From NCBI GenBank assembly GCA_018399795.1, contig JAGYOC010000206.1, positions 1 through 8,482 on the forward strand: 8,482 bases of DNA, given 5' to 3'. Below are positions 1 to 6,728 of the stretch, piece by piece (position 1 is the stretch's first letter; each line of letters begins with the position of its first letter). Both the position numbers and the translations under genes were made by a program. A model generated the notes under the pieces. The model saw only the letters and a list, made by a program, of their open reading frames with translations. It ran no database searches and was not told the DNA's origin. Source of the DNA: Dehalococcoidales bacterium (lineage in GTDB: Bacteria; Chloroflexota; Dehalococcoidia; Dehalococcoidales; UBA5760).

Positions 1-432
1 GGTTGCCGGGTCAGTTGCACATGCAATCGCCCCAAGTACAAAAGCGAGAGGGAAGTAATAATGCATTACCGTAGCCTGAGTAACACCGAGAATATGCGGT
101 GCCAGCAGTACAACACCCAGAGTAACGATCAGCCAGGCAGCCAGAGCCTGCAATATTGTTATCCAGGCAATACATCTGCCCAGCCTCCTGACCGACTCAA
201 TGCGCAGGCTGCCACCTATAGCATAGGCGATAATACCCAGAGCGACAGAGGTAATTATACCCATACTGTCTATGGTTGCCCGAGATACCAGATTGATAAC
301 CGAGGGGCTCAAGACGAGACCGACGATTATATAGCCGGTAATTCGGGGGAACCTCAGCTTTTTGGCCATTTCCCCGCCAAAAAAACCGGCTACTATCATC
401 ACTCCTATAGCCAATGCCAGTTCGGTCGTCAT
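1..432 (-). CDS. Cation:proton antiporter (Kef / Na+-H+ exchanger family), N-terminal part
   Basis: Only the first 144 codons are inside the window; the gene runs off the left edge. The start is the ATG at 430-432, and the frame is open to base 1. The visible protein is strongly hydrophobic, with predicted membrane segments near residues 5-20, 31-50, 58-73, 87-113 and 127-140. The pattern LRFPRITGYIVVGLVLSPS at residues 26-44 is the typical first-helix pair of CPA-superfamily exchangers. GAIACATDPAT at 134-144 looks like the conserved unwound-helix region of that family (commonly ATAPA or ATDP-like). By family knowledge it would exchange K+ or Na+ for H+ across the inner membrane; ion and direction cannot be told. 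Its upstream neighbour on the same strand, 58 bases away, is the helix-turn-helix gene, suggesting co-transcription. The only Shine-Dalgarno-like sequence is a weak AGG about nine bases upstream. Confidence 0.82.
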   Translation of the reverse strand, partial: MTTELALAIGVMIVAGFFGGEMAKKLRFPRITGYIIVGLVLSPSVINLVSRATIDSMGIITSVALGIIAYAIGGSLRIESVRRLGRCIAWITILQALAAWLIVTLGVVLLAPHILGVTQATVMHYYFPLAFVLGAIACATDPAT

Positions 433-490
433 AAAAGGATACCTGTTCTATAGAGAAGCATTTTTATGTAAAGTTAATTATTCCAACGGC

Positions 491-1387
491 CTATATCAGC
501 TCGATCAGTTTTTTCCACTCTGAATCGCCCCTCCTCAGCTTTCCCGTAGGCAGGTAATAGCCTGGCTGCATTTTCTGTGCCCATATACTGGGCTGAACCC
601 CAGCTTCGAGCAGGTCGCTGAGCCAGGCATAACCCACAATCTCCGCCCTGACAGCCTCAAGCTCAGGAATCATTACTTCCCCACTCAAAATACCCGTATC
701 AGCCTCAAGGTAATCGAAATGGGAAAGAGTAGGCGCTTCTCTTCCCAGGCCAAGCTTTGACTGAGCGCTTTCACCAAGAACACGGAACAAATGGTCGGGA
801 GGCAGCTCAATACGTACCACCACATAGACATCAATCAATGGATGATATCGCCGACGTTCCACCTCATATTCCGAAACAACGAGCCAGGGGTCACCGATAT
901 CAATTGGCTTAACACTCAGCCTGAGTTTTTGCGGAGGGTTATAGACACGGAGCCACTTGCCAGGCAGAGCAATCGCGGTCACTTCCTGACCCATAGCCTC
1001 TTCCTGGAATTCGAACTCGAATTTAATAAAGACCTTGTATTTTTTGTCCATAAACCTCTGGAAAGCGGTTTCACTCAATTTCTGCAACATAAAGCTATCC
1101 ACTACCTTGGCCAGATTCGAGGAATTACTCGTTGCGCAACCAGCTACAGAGCAGTATTTATACAAACTTCCCACCGCAAAATGCAGGCACTTCATATAGT
1201 CCCGCATATCCAGAGTTAGCAGGTTCCGATCTTTTCTCCACCGGTCCAACTCCTCTTTGGAGAACATAACACTGTCACCGCTGCGCCTCTCGGCAAGCTC
1301 ACCAGCTTTTGCATATTTATTGAGATAGTCCGTGTCGGGCAAGTCTAAATAGGCACGGGCCTCTTCTTCAGTTAACCACTTTGTCAC
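491..1387 (-). CDS. Helix-turn-helix (excisionase/MerR-like) protein with unrecognised C-terminal region
   Basis: A 298-residue protein starting at GTG 1385-1387, chosen because a perfect AGGAGGT lies six bases upstream. Residues 1-54 read as an excisionase/MerR-type winged helix-turn-helix: WLTEEEARAYLDLP, then KAGELAERRSGDSVMFSKEELDRWRK, the usual helix, turn, wing and final EELDRW. Residues 55-298 match no family I recognise. They include a possibly helical stretch with Cys67, Cys79 and Cys84 (about 65-115), a beta-rich, charged part (about 117-195) with KVFIKFEFEFQEE and YHPLIDVYVVVRIELP, and a helical tail ending KKLIELI. There is no signal peptide or membrane segment, so it is probably cytoplasmic. 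It is most likely a DNA-binding regulator with a sensory or oligomerisation domain. The quasi-palindrome upstream suggests autoregulation, and the downstream antiporter gene is a plausible target. The function is inferred, not known. Confidence 0.8.
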   Translation of the reverse strand: MTKWLTEEEARAYLDLPDTDYLNKYAKAGELAERRSGDSVMFSKEELDRWRKDRNLLTLDMRDYMKCLHFAVGSLYKYCSVAGCATSNSSNLAKVVDSFMLQKLSETAFQRFMDKKYKVFIKFEFEFQEEAMGQEVTAIALPGKWLRVYNPPQKLRLSVKPIDIGDPWLVVSEYEVERRRYHPLIDVYVVVRIELPPDHLFRVLGESAQSKLGLGREAPTLSHFDYLEADTGILSGEVMIPELEAVRAEIVGYAWLSDLLEAGVQPSIWAQKMQPGYYLPTGKLRRGDSEWKKLIELI

Positions 1388-1393
1388 CGCTCT

Positions 1394-1400
1394 ACCTCCT
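1394..1400 (-). promoter_or_regulatory. Strong ribosome binding site of the helix-turn-helix gene
   Basis: The minus strand reads AGGAGGT, a full anti-Shine-Dalgarno match, six bases before the GTG at 1387. It decides this start over any internal ATG. Confidence 0.85.
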
Positions 1401-1440
1401 TGAACGATAGTCCAGCTGCCCTGACCGATCAGATAACGAC

Positions 1441-1468
1441 AACATTATACACATGTGTTATCAATGTT
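1441..1468 (-). promoter_or_regulatory. Quasi-palindrome overlapping a TATAAT box (probable operator/promoter)
   Basis: On the minus strand the left half AACATTGATAACACA and the right half TGTGTATAATGTT are inverted copies, apart from one extra G and one extra A on the left. The centre ACACATGTGT (1449-1458) is a perfect 10-base palindrome, and the outer arms are AACATT/AATGTT. A perfect TATAAT (1444-1449) sits in the downstream half. It would give a transcript start near 1437 and a leader of about 50 bases before the helix-turn-helix gene. No good -35 box is seen 16-18 bases upstream, so the promoter may need an activator. It is probably a binding site for the regulator encoded just downstream, but this is inference. 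Confidence 0.5.
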
Positions 1469-1532
1469 ATATACCCCCAATATCTCAATCCGGCAGATCC
1501 GCAGGAGAGGGAAGATAGCAAAATAAGACATC

Positions 1533-1961
1533 CTATCCTGCTTCCTCATCAAGATAGGACTGAAGTATGATACTTGCCGCGACAGCGTCATCATAACCGG
1601 TTTTCTTATTCCTGCCATTTCGCATAAGCCGCCTGGCCGACACCGTTGACAAACGCTCGTCTCTATATTCCACCGGGACCTTAATCCCACACCGCAGGCT
1701 CTCAACAAATGCTCTTACCTTTTCCGTCTGTTTGCTGAAGCCTCCGTCCATGGAAAGGGGCAAACCGGCAATAATACGCTCTACCTGATGCAGACCAACA
1801 ATTTCACCAATAGCCCGAATATCAGATTCATTGTCACGACGGCCAATGATGGTCAAGGGGCTGGCCAACATCCCCTGGGGGTCACTGAGGGATACCCCTA
1901 TCCTTTTATCACCGATATCAAGCCCTAAAATACGCGTTCTACCTGCCTCCCAGAAAGCCAT
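1533..1961 (-). CDS. ruvX: YqgF/RuvX-family nuclease (putative pre-16S rRNA nuclease / Holliday junction resolvase)
   Basis: A 142-residue protein, the normal size for the family, with an RNase H-like fold. ILGLDIGDKRIGVSLSD at residues 11-27 carries the first catalytic acid (Asp15). GLPLSMDGGFSKQTEKV at 66-82 is the conserved glycine-rich loop. EYRDERLST at 98-106 gives the second acid (Glu102), and GYDDAVAASIILQSYLDE at 122-139 gives the last (Asp124/Asp125). In Escherichia coli the homologue trims the 5' end of 16S rRNA; Holliday junction resolution was the older proposal. The gene lies 49 bases behind alaS, a neighbourhood also seen in Firmicutes, and is probably in its transcript. The ATG at 1961 has no Shine-Dalgarno sequence. 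The frame is closed by TAA just upstream, and no usual start codon occurs before the DIGDKR motif, so this start is retained. Confidence 0.95.
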   Translation of the reverse strand: MAFWEAGRTRILGLDIGDKRIGVSLSDPQGMLASPLTIIGRRDNESDIRAIGEIVGLHQVERIIAGLPLSMDGGFSKQTEKVRAFVESLRCGIKVPVEYRDERLSTVSARRLMRNGRNKKTGYDDAVAASIILQSYLDEEAG

Positions 1962-2010
1962 CAGGGGAAAAACCAGAAAAAGATATTATCACTCATTTAG
2001 TCCGTACATT

Positions 2011-4629
2011 CTAGACCAGATTCCTTACCAGCTGTATTGCCTGGTCCAGCTTGCCTTTATCCTTCCCACCAGCCTGTGCAAATTGGGCTTTACCACCACC
2101 ACCACCGCCGGCAACCCTGGCGACCCGCTTGATTATCTCACCGGCGTGATAGCCCCGGCCAACTAGATCGGGTGTTACCGCAGCCAGAAACAGGGGCTTA
2201 TCGTTATGAATCGTACCCAGAACGATTACCACACTCTCGATATCCTCACGCAGGCGGTCGCTGAGCTCACGCAAAGCCTCCAGCCGGTAGGAGGGCACCT
2301 TTGCCGCCAGCACATTAACGCCATTGATTGTTTCTATCTGATTCCTCAAAGATAGCGCCACCTGCCGGGCCAGCTCGCGCTCCAGGTTGGCAGATCGCCG
2401 CCGCTCTTGCTCCACTTCAGAAGATAGCCCGACTATCCGGTTCTCTATTTCACTCACCTTGGTACCCAGTGAATCCGCAATCCTCTCCATAAGGAAAAAG
2501 CGCCGATTGATATATTCCTCTGCACTCCGACCGGTTACCGCCTCAATACGCCTCAAGCCGGACCCGATACTGCTCTCTCCCGTAATTTGAAAGAAGCCCA
2601 TTACTCCGGTGTAATCTATATGGGTACCGCCACATAGCTCGGCACTTACCACCGTATCGCCTATCTTGACGACACGCACCACGTCCCCATACTTTTCGTC
2701 GAAAAGAGCTACGGCTCCTTCCTTGATAGCTTCGCTATATGGAAGCTCTTCGCTATATACCCTCAGGTTCTGCCGAATCCGTTTGTTGACAATATGGCCT
2801 ACCCGGCCTATCTCATCTCTCGTCAGCGCTTTAAGATTGGAAAAATCGAAGCGGAGCCGATCCGGAGTCACCAGTGACCCCCTTTGATGGACATGTTCAC
2901 CCAGAACCTCTCGCAGAGCAAGCTGGAGCAAATGAGTTGCCGTATGGTTACGCGCAATATCAAGCCTTCTTTGCTCATCCACCATAGCCTCCACCACATC
3001 ACCGGTTTCCAGAACCCCGTCGCTAACGTATCCATGGTGTACGATAACATCCTGTGAGCTACGAGAGGTATCGGTAACATAAAACCTCCCCGACGGACCC
3101 GCTATCTCACCGGTATCACCCACCTGTCCTCCCATCTCCCCATAGAAAGGAGTTCTCTCCAGAACCATGCTGGCTTCACTACCCTCTTCCACGGTGTCGA
3201 CAAACCTGTTGTCAACCACCAATCGCACCACAGGAGCTGTGCACTTGAACTCATCGTACCCGACAAAGGATGTCCCCTTAATATCCCGCCCGGCATCAAT
3301 CTCCGCCGATTCACCGTGAGTCCTGGTAAACCTGTGAGCAGCCCGTGCTTTTTCCCGCTGCTTTTCCATCTCCTTCTCAAACCCCTCCAAATCGATGGAC
3401 AGACCAGCCCGGCTCACGACCTCTGTGGTCAGCTCTATCGGGAAACCATAGGTATCATACAGCCTGAATGCCTCCTTACCTGATATCACCTTGAGATCTT
3501 TACCCACCACCCCTACAATCATATCGTCCAGTAAACCCAGTCCCGTACTCAAGGTCTCACTGAACCTCGCCTCTTCGCTCTCGATAACCTTGACAATAAA
3601 TTCCTCCCGCTGCAATAACTCCGGATAGACATGGCCCATTTTATCGATGGTAGCCCGGGCCACTTCAGCCAGGAGTGGCTTATCGCTGGCCAGTCTTCTG
3701 CCGAACATTGCCCCACGTCGCAATAACCTCCGTAAAACATAACCACGGCCCTCGTTGGCCGGTATAACACCATCGCCGATTAAAAAGGCCACCGCCCTGC
3801 CGTGCTCAACCAGTACCCTCATGGCATTGGATTCCTCTTCATCACGGCCGTATTTTTTCTCGGACAGCTCGGAAACCGCCTCAATCAGGGGAGCAAAGAA
3901 ATCAGTTTCGTATACCGAAATCTTTCCCTGCATGATGGCGGCCATTCTCTCCAAGCCCATCCCTGTATCGATATTGAATTTGGGTAAAAGGGTCCGGCTG
4001 CCATCCTCATGCTGATTAAACTGCGTAAACACCAGATTCCATATTTCAGAAAAGCGCCCGCAACTACAGCCGGGGCCACAGGACGGTCTTCCACAACCAA
4101 CTCCCTCACCGAGGTCGTAGTGAATCTCGCTACAGGGGCCACAAGGACCAGTGTCACCAGCCGGCCCCCAGAAATTTTCCTCTTCTCCGAACCGCACTAT
4201 TCTTTCCGCAGGAACACCCACCTTCCGCCAGTAATCGAAGGCCTCATCATCATCAAGAAACACCCCTATCCACAATCTCGACGGCGGTAAATCCAGGTCA
4301 CGGGTAACAAAATCCCATGCCCAGCTGATAGCCTCCTTCTTAAAATAATCACCGATGCTGAAATTGCCCAGCATCTCAAAGAAGGTAAGGTGTATCAAAT
4401 CTCCGACAGATTCTATGTCGGTAGTCCGAAAACACTTCTGGCAGGAGGCCATGCGGGGATTGGCAGGCTGCTTTTCACCCAGGTAATAGGGCTGGAACTG
4501 CACCATTCCAGCACTGGTAAACAGCAGTGTAGGGTCGCCACGCGGCACCAGCGAATCGCTGGGTACAATTTCATGACCCCTCTTTTCAAAAAATCTCAAA
4601 TATGACGACCGTATTTCATCACCAATCAT
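2011..4629 (-). CDS. alaS: Alanine--tRNA ligase
   Basis: A full-length 872-residue class II synthetase that charges tRNA-Ala in the cytoplasm. The catalytic domain covers about residues 1-250: FTSAGMVQF at 37-45, CQKCFRTTDIESVG at 63-76 (motif 2) and GMGLERMA at 223-230 (motif 3). A cysteine-rich insert has Cys163, 166, 179, 184, 188 and 190. The tRNA-recognition region includes IPANEGRGYVLRRLLRR at 289-305. The editing domain, which clears mischarged Ser/Gly, has the zinc site HTATH (562-566) and CGGTH (666-670), both intact. A coiled-coil-like stretch at about 720-760 leads to the C-terminal C-Ala domain with AGGGGGGKAQFAQAGGK at 840-856. The start ATG at 4629 has GAGG seven bases upstream. 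The gene has its own promoter, and ruvX follows it. No T-box leader is present, because the leader is only about 30 bases. Confidence 0.99.
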   Translation of the reverse strand: MIGDEIRSSYLRFFEKRGHEIVPSDSLVPRGDPTLLFTSAGMVQFQPYYLGEKQPANPRMASCQKCFRTTDIESVGDLIHLTFFEMLGNFSIGDYFKKEAISWAWDFVTRDLDLPPSRLWIGVFLDDDEAFDYWRKVGVPAERIVRFGEEENFWGPAGDTGPCGPCSEIHYDLGEGVGCGRPSCGPGCSCGRFSEIWNLVFTQFNQHEDGSRTLLPKFNIDTGMGLERMAAIMQGKISVYETDFFAPLIEAVSELSEKKYGRDEEESNAMRVLVEHGRAVAFLIGDGVIPANEGRGYVLRRLLRRGAMFGRRLASDKPLLAEVARATIDKMGHVYPELLQREEFIVKVIESEEARFSETLSTGLGLLDDMIVGVVGKDLKVISGKEAFRLYDTYGFPIELTTEVVSRAGLSIDLEGFEKEMEKQREKARAAHRFTRTHGESAEIDAGRDIKGTSFVGYDEFKCTAPVVRLVVDNRFVDTVEEGSEASMVLERTPFYGEMGGQVGDTGEIAGPSGRFYVTDTSRSSQDVIVHHGYVSDGVLETGDVVEAMVDEQRRLDIARNHTATHLLQLALREVLGEHVHQRGSLVTPDRLRFDFSNLKALTRDEIGRVGHIVNKRIRQNLRVYSEELPYSEAIKEGAVALFDEKYGDVVRVVKIGDTVVSAELCGGTHIDYTGVMGFFQITGESSIGSGLRRIEAVTGRSAEEYINRRFFLMERIADSLGTKVSEIENRIVGLSSEVEQERRRSANLERELARQVALSLRNQIETINGVNVLAAKVPSYRLEALRELSDRLREDIESVVIVLGTIHNDKPLFLAAVTPDLVGRGYHAGEIIKRVARVAGGGGGGKAQFAQAGGKDKGKLDQAIQLVRNLV

Positions 4630-4644
4630 CGACCAACCTCTGCT

Positions 4645-4660
4645 AATAAATGGATTTATT
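4645..4660 (-). promoter_or_regulatory. Palindrome at the expected alaS transcription start
   Basis: AATAAAT and ATTTATT form a perfect inverted repeat with a two-base centre. It begins about where transcription from the adjacent promoter should start (near 4660). It could be an operator or a small 5' hairpin; being AT-only, chance is also possible. Confidence 0.35.
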
Positions 4661-4667
4661 GTATGAA

Positions 4668-4696
4668 ATTGTAGTCCAAGCGGTATTCGCTGTCAA
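4668..4696 (-). promoter_or_regulatory. Near-consensus sigma-70 promoter for alaS
   Basis: The minus strand shows TTGACA (4691-4696), a 17-base spacer, then TACAAT (4668-4673). This is a perfect -35, an ideal spacing and a -10 with one mismatch. The expected start is near 4660, leaving a leader of about 30 bases before the alaS ATG. It makes alaS-ruvX a unit that can be transcribed apart from the upstream glucokinase-galU pair. Confidence 0.75.
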
Positions 4697-4706
4697 CGAA
4701 GAGGAG

Positions 4707-4740
4707 CCCATCGCACCATTGCAGTTCAGACGCGATAGGG
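4707..4740 (-). terminator. Weak hairpin just after galU, possible terminator
   Basis: In the transcript CCCUAUCGC pairs with GCGAUGGG, an eight-pair stem with one bulged U and a 17-base loop. It begins five bases after the galU stop. No U-run follows, so intrinsic termination is doubtful; it could be a 3' end-stabilising stem. Confidence 0.25.
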
Positions 4741-4744
4741 AAAT

Positions 4745-5608
4745 CTAGAGCAGCTTGCGTATTCGCTGCTTCAACCCCGGCCCGATATCGGGGTCCGTAA
4801 GGGCCATGGCCACGTTTGCTTCCAGCCACCCGGAGGGATTACCGGTATCATAGCGCGCACCCTCAAATTCGCAGGCGGTGACGGTATGCTCCTTCAACAA
4901 CAGCCTGATAGCATCAGTGATCTGGATCTCCTTGATACTACCGGGGCCGGTACAAGCAAGTGCATCGAATATCTCGGGAACCAGGATATATCTTCCCACT
5001 ATACCAAGGTCAGAAGGTGCATCCTCCGGCTCCGGTTTTTCAATCAGATCCAGAACCCGGTGCAGACGAGGGGCCATCTCTTCGGGGCTGATAATGCCGT
5101 ACTTCATCGTATCCTGCGCATCTATTCGCTCTACGGCAACGACACTGGTCCCGCGCTCCCGATAAACATCCATCAGCTGCTTCAAAGCCGGTACTCTGCC
5201 ATCGATAATATCATCGGGCAGAATAAGGGCAAACGGCTCATCGGCAACGATACTCCTGGCGATGCTGACGGCATGTCCCAGACCGAGCTGCTCTTTCTGC
5301 CTTATATAACAGATATCTGCCAGAGCGGATATCCTACGCATTTCCTCAAGCAGCTTGTTGTCCCCTTTCTTCTCCAGAACATGTTCCAGCTCGAAAGAAC
5401 GGTCGAAGTAGTCCTCGATAGCATGCTTACCCATAGCCGTCACTAGGATAATCTGCTCGATGCCGGAATCGATTGCCTCTTGCACAGCATAGTGGATAAG
5501 CGGTTTATTGACCAGCGGCAACATCTCCTTGGGCTGCGACCTGGTAACGGGCAAAAAACGCGTCCCCCAACCGGCAGCAGTAATAATGGCTTTGCGAATC
5601 TTTATCAA
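4745..5608 (-). CDS. galU: UTP--glucose-1-phosphate uridylyltransferase
   Basis: A 287-residue cytoplasmic enzyme that makes UDP-glucose and pyrophosphate from UTP and glucose-1-phosphate. The length is typical of bacterial GalU. The nucleotide-binding signature AAGWGTRFLPVTRSQPKEML is at residues 11-30; Trp14 stands where Leu or Met is more usual. LPDD at 130-133 holds the metal-binding aspartate. KYGII (169-173), IEKP (189-192, with the substrate lysine), GRYIL (205-209) and the GalU-type IKEIQITDAI and ARYDTGNPSGWLEANV follow. The start is TTG 5606-5608, overlapping the TGA stop of the glucokinase gene in the string TTGA, with GGAG (5617-5620) eight bases upstream, so translation is probably coupled. 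UDP-glucose is the usual donor for OtsA, which lies nearby, and is also used for cell-envelope glycans. A GalF-like or other pyrophosphorylase is less likely given the intact motifs. Confidence 0.96.
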   Translation of the reverse strand: MIKIRKAIITAAGWGTRFLPVTRSQPKEMLPLVNKPLIHYAVQEAIDSGIEQIILVTAMGKHAIEDYFDRSFELEHVLEKKGDNKLLEEMRRISALADICYIRQKEQLGLGHAVSIARSIVADEPFALILPDDIIDGRVPALKQLMDVYRERGTSVVAVERIDAQDTMKYGIISPEEMAPRLHRVLDLIEKPEPEDAPSDLGIVGRYILVPEIFDALACTGPGSIKEIQITDAIRLLLKEHTVTACEFEGARYDTGNPSGWLEANVAMALTDPDIGPGLKQRIRKLL

Positions 5609-6603
5609 ACCGCCTTCTCCCCAGTATCCGTTCTCTGCAGTGCGAAAACAGCAGCACCAATTATGCCAACATCATTACCAAGCTGGCTGGCAACCACCGA
5701 TACCGACTCAGCCGATGTCGGGAAAGCCCTTTCCGTTACCATTTTCCGGGCTGGGCCAAGCAACATCTCGCCCATCCCGGCCACTCCCCCCCCCACCACT
5801 ATCACCTCTGGGTTGAAAATATTGACCAGATTAACCATCCCCAATCCCAGATAGAAAGCAGCCTGGTGGATGACATCCAGAGCTACCGGGTCTCCTGTCC
5901 GAGCCGCGATAGCTACCTTCTCCGCGTCGATATTTTCCAGTCTCCCACCAACCATTTTAGTAAGGGAAGAACAGGCACCACCGGCGATACGATCAATAGC
6001 ATCCCTGGTAATAGCAGTTCCGGAAGCGAGCGTTTCCAGACAGCCGGTATTGCCACAATTACATCTCCGCCCGCCGGTATTTAGGGTCATATGGCCAACC
6101 TCCCCGGCACTTCCAGCCGAACCCGTATACAGCTTCCCATCGATTATAATCGCCCCGCCTATTCCGGTGCCCAGCGAAAGATATATCATCTCCTTTTTGC
6201 CACGACCCGCACCGAGGTGTAGTTCTCCCAGGGCAGCCGCATTGGCATCGTTGATAAGCATAGCCCCGGCGCCCAGTCTTTCGGCAACCATATCCCGCAA
6301 CGGAATATTGCACCACCCCGGAAGGTTAGGAGAAAAGACCACCAAACCCCTCGCCGGTTCTATTGCCCCACAGGCAGCGATACTGACTCCACCCATCTGG
6401 GACATATTCATTACCAGGCGCTCGGCCAGTCTGCGGCAAAGCCCGACTATCCGCTCGACTACAGCATCAACCCCACTACCAGCATCGGTATAGCCATTTT
6501 CCCTTGCCAGTATTTTAAGATCACCGGAAACTACCCCGGCAGCTATTTTGGTGCCACCCAGGTCTATAGCTATTACTGGCGGACCAAACCCGTTTGCTTT
6601 CAT
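5605..6603 (-). CDS. glk: ROK-family glucokinase
   Basis: A 332-residue protein if it starts at ATG 6601-6603. A GTG at 6616-6618 would add five residues, with AGGA four bases before it, and cannot be excluded. The fold is ROK/actin-like ATPase. VIAIDLGGTKIAAG near residues 10-23 is the phosphate-binding loop, and LINDANAAALGE near 116-127 has the catalytic Asp119. LSLGTGIGGAI near 143-153 is the second phosphate loop. The ROK zinc site is EVGHM (His171) with CNCGNTGCLE (Cys181, 183, 188). VIVVGGGVAGMG lies near 278-289. No N-terminal DNA-binding domain is present, so this is a kinase rather than a ROK repressor. It most likely converts glucose to glucose-6-phosphate with ATP, feeding OtsA and glycolysis; another hexose or N-acetyl sugar is possible. 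It lies directly upstream of galU and divergent from otsB. Confidence 0.92.
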   Translation of the reverse strand: MKANGFGPPVIAIDLGGTKIAAGVVSGDLKILARENGYTDAGSGVDAVVERIVGLCRRLAERLVMNMSQMGGVSIAACGAIEPARGLVVFSPNLPGWCNIPLRDMVAERLGAGAMLINDANAAALGELHLGAGRGKKEMIYLSLGTGIGGAIIIDGKLYTGSAGSAGEVGHMTLNTGGRRCNCGNTGCLETLASGTAITRDAIDRIAGGACSSLTKMVGGRLENIDAEKVAIAARTGDPVALDVIHQAAFYLGLGMVNLVNIFNPEVIVVGGGVAGMGEMLLGPARKMVTERAFPTSAESVSVVASQLGNDVGIIGAAVFALQRTDTGEKAV

Positions 6604-6644
6604 TTTCTCGTGTAACACTCTATCCTATCTCAAGCGATTTGTCG

Positions 6645-6657
6645 AGTTCAGCGAACT
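6645..6657. repeat. Short dyad in the glucokinase leader
   Basis: AGTTC-AGC-GAACT is a perfect five-base inverted repeat with a three-base centre, about 40 bases upstream of the glucokinase start. It could be a regulator half-site pair or a small leader hairpin. Confidence 0.3.
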
Positions 6658-6683
6658 GGTTTAATCGCATAATAGCCATCCAG

Positions 6684-6721
6684 GTTGCAACATTGACTCG
6701 GAACCGGTTCCCTGCTAAATT
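6684..6721 (+). promoter_or_regulatory. Possible otsB promoter with palindromes
   Basis: TTGACT (6693-6698), 17 bases, then TAAATT (6716-6721) form a sigma-70-like promoter with a good -35 and a weak -10 (four of six). The perfect 12-base palindrome GGAACCGGTTCC (6700-6711) lies wholly within the spacer, and GTTGCAAC (6684-6691) abuts the -35. A regulator bound there would control otsB and might also affect the divergent glucokinase gene. Confidence 0.4.
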
Positions 6722-6728
6722 TTATGCT

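Noticed and set aside
61..453. 130-codon plus-strand open frame
   Set aside because: It lies antisense to the antiporter gene, whose translation has clear membrane helices and family motifs; the plus-strand product is polar with no recognisable pattern.
443..480. Possible promoter or dyad (TCTATAGA) ahead of the antiporter
   Set aside because: The 8-base palindrome and TATAGA-like box have no -35 at proper spacing, and the gap to the upstream same-strand gene is only 58 bases.
791..1219. 142-codon plus-strand open frame
   Set aside because: Antisense to the helix-turn-helix gene, with no ribosome binding site or recognisable domain.
1445..1708. 87-codon minus-strand open frame
   Set aside because: It overlaps ruvX in another frame; ruvX has all catalytic motifs, so this is a shadow.
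1831..2166. 111-codon plus-strand open frame with Thr/Pro-rich product
   Set aside because: Antisense to the ruvX start and the alaS end; its threonine run is the complement of the alaS poly-glycine codons.
4075..4145. Cysteine-rich insert in AlaRS considered as a novel metal site
   Set aside because: Cysteine-containing inserts at this place are known in other bacterial AlaRS proteins, so it is not treated as new.
4886..5446. 186-codon plus-strand open frame
   Set aside because: Antisense to galU, with no family match and no start signal.
5870..6493. 207-codon plus-strand open frame
   Set aside because: Antisense to the ROK kinase; its Ala/Pro/Ser-rich composition is what a complement of a Gly/Ala-rich gene gives.
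6594..6728. 45-residue N-terminal extension of OtsB from TTG 6594
   Set aside because: It would overlap the glucokinase start region, has no ribosome binding site and adds residues not typical of OtsB; the conserved protein begins just before DFDGT.
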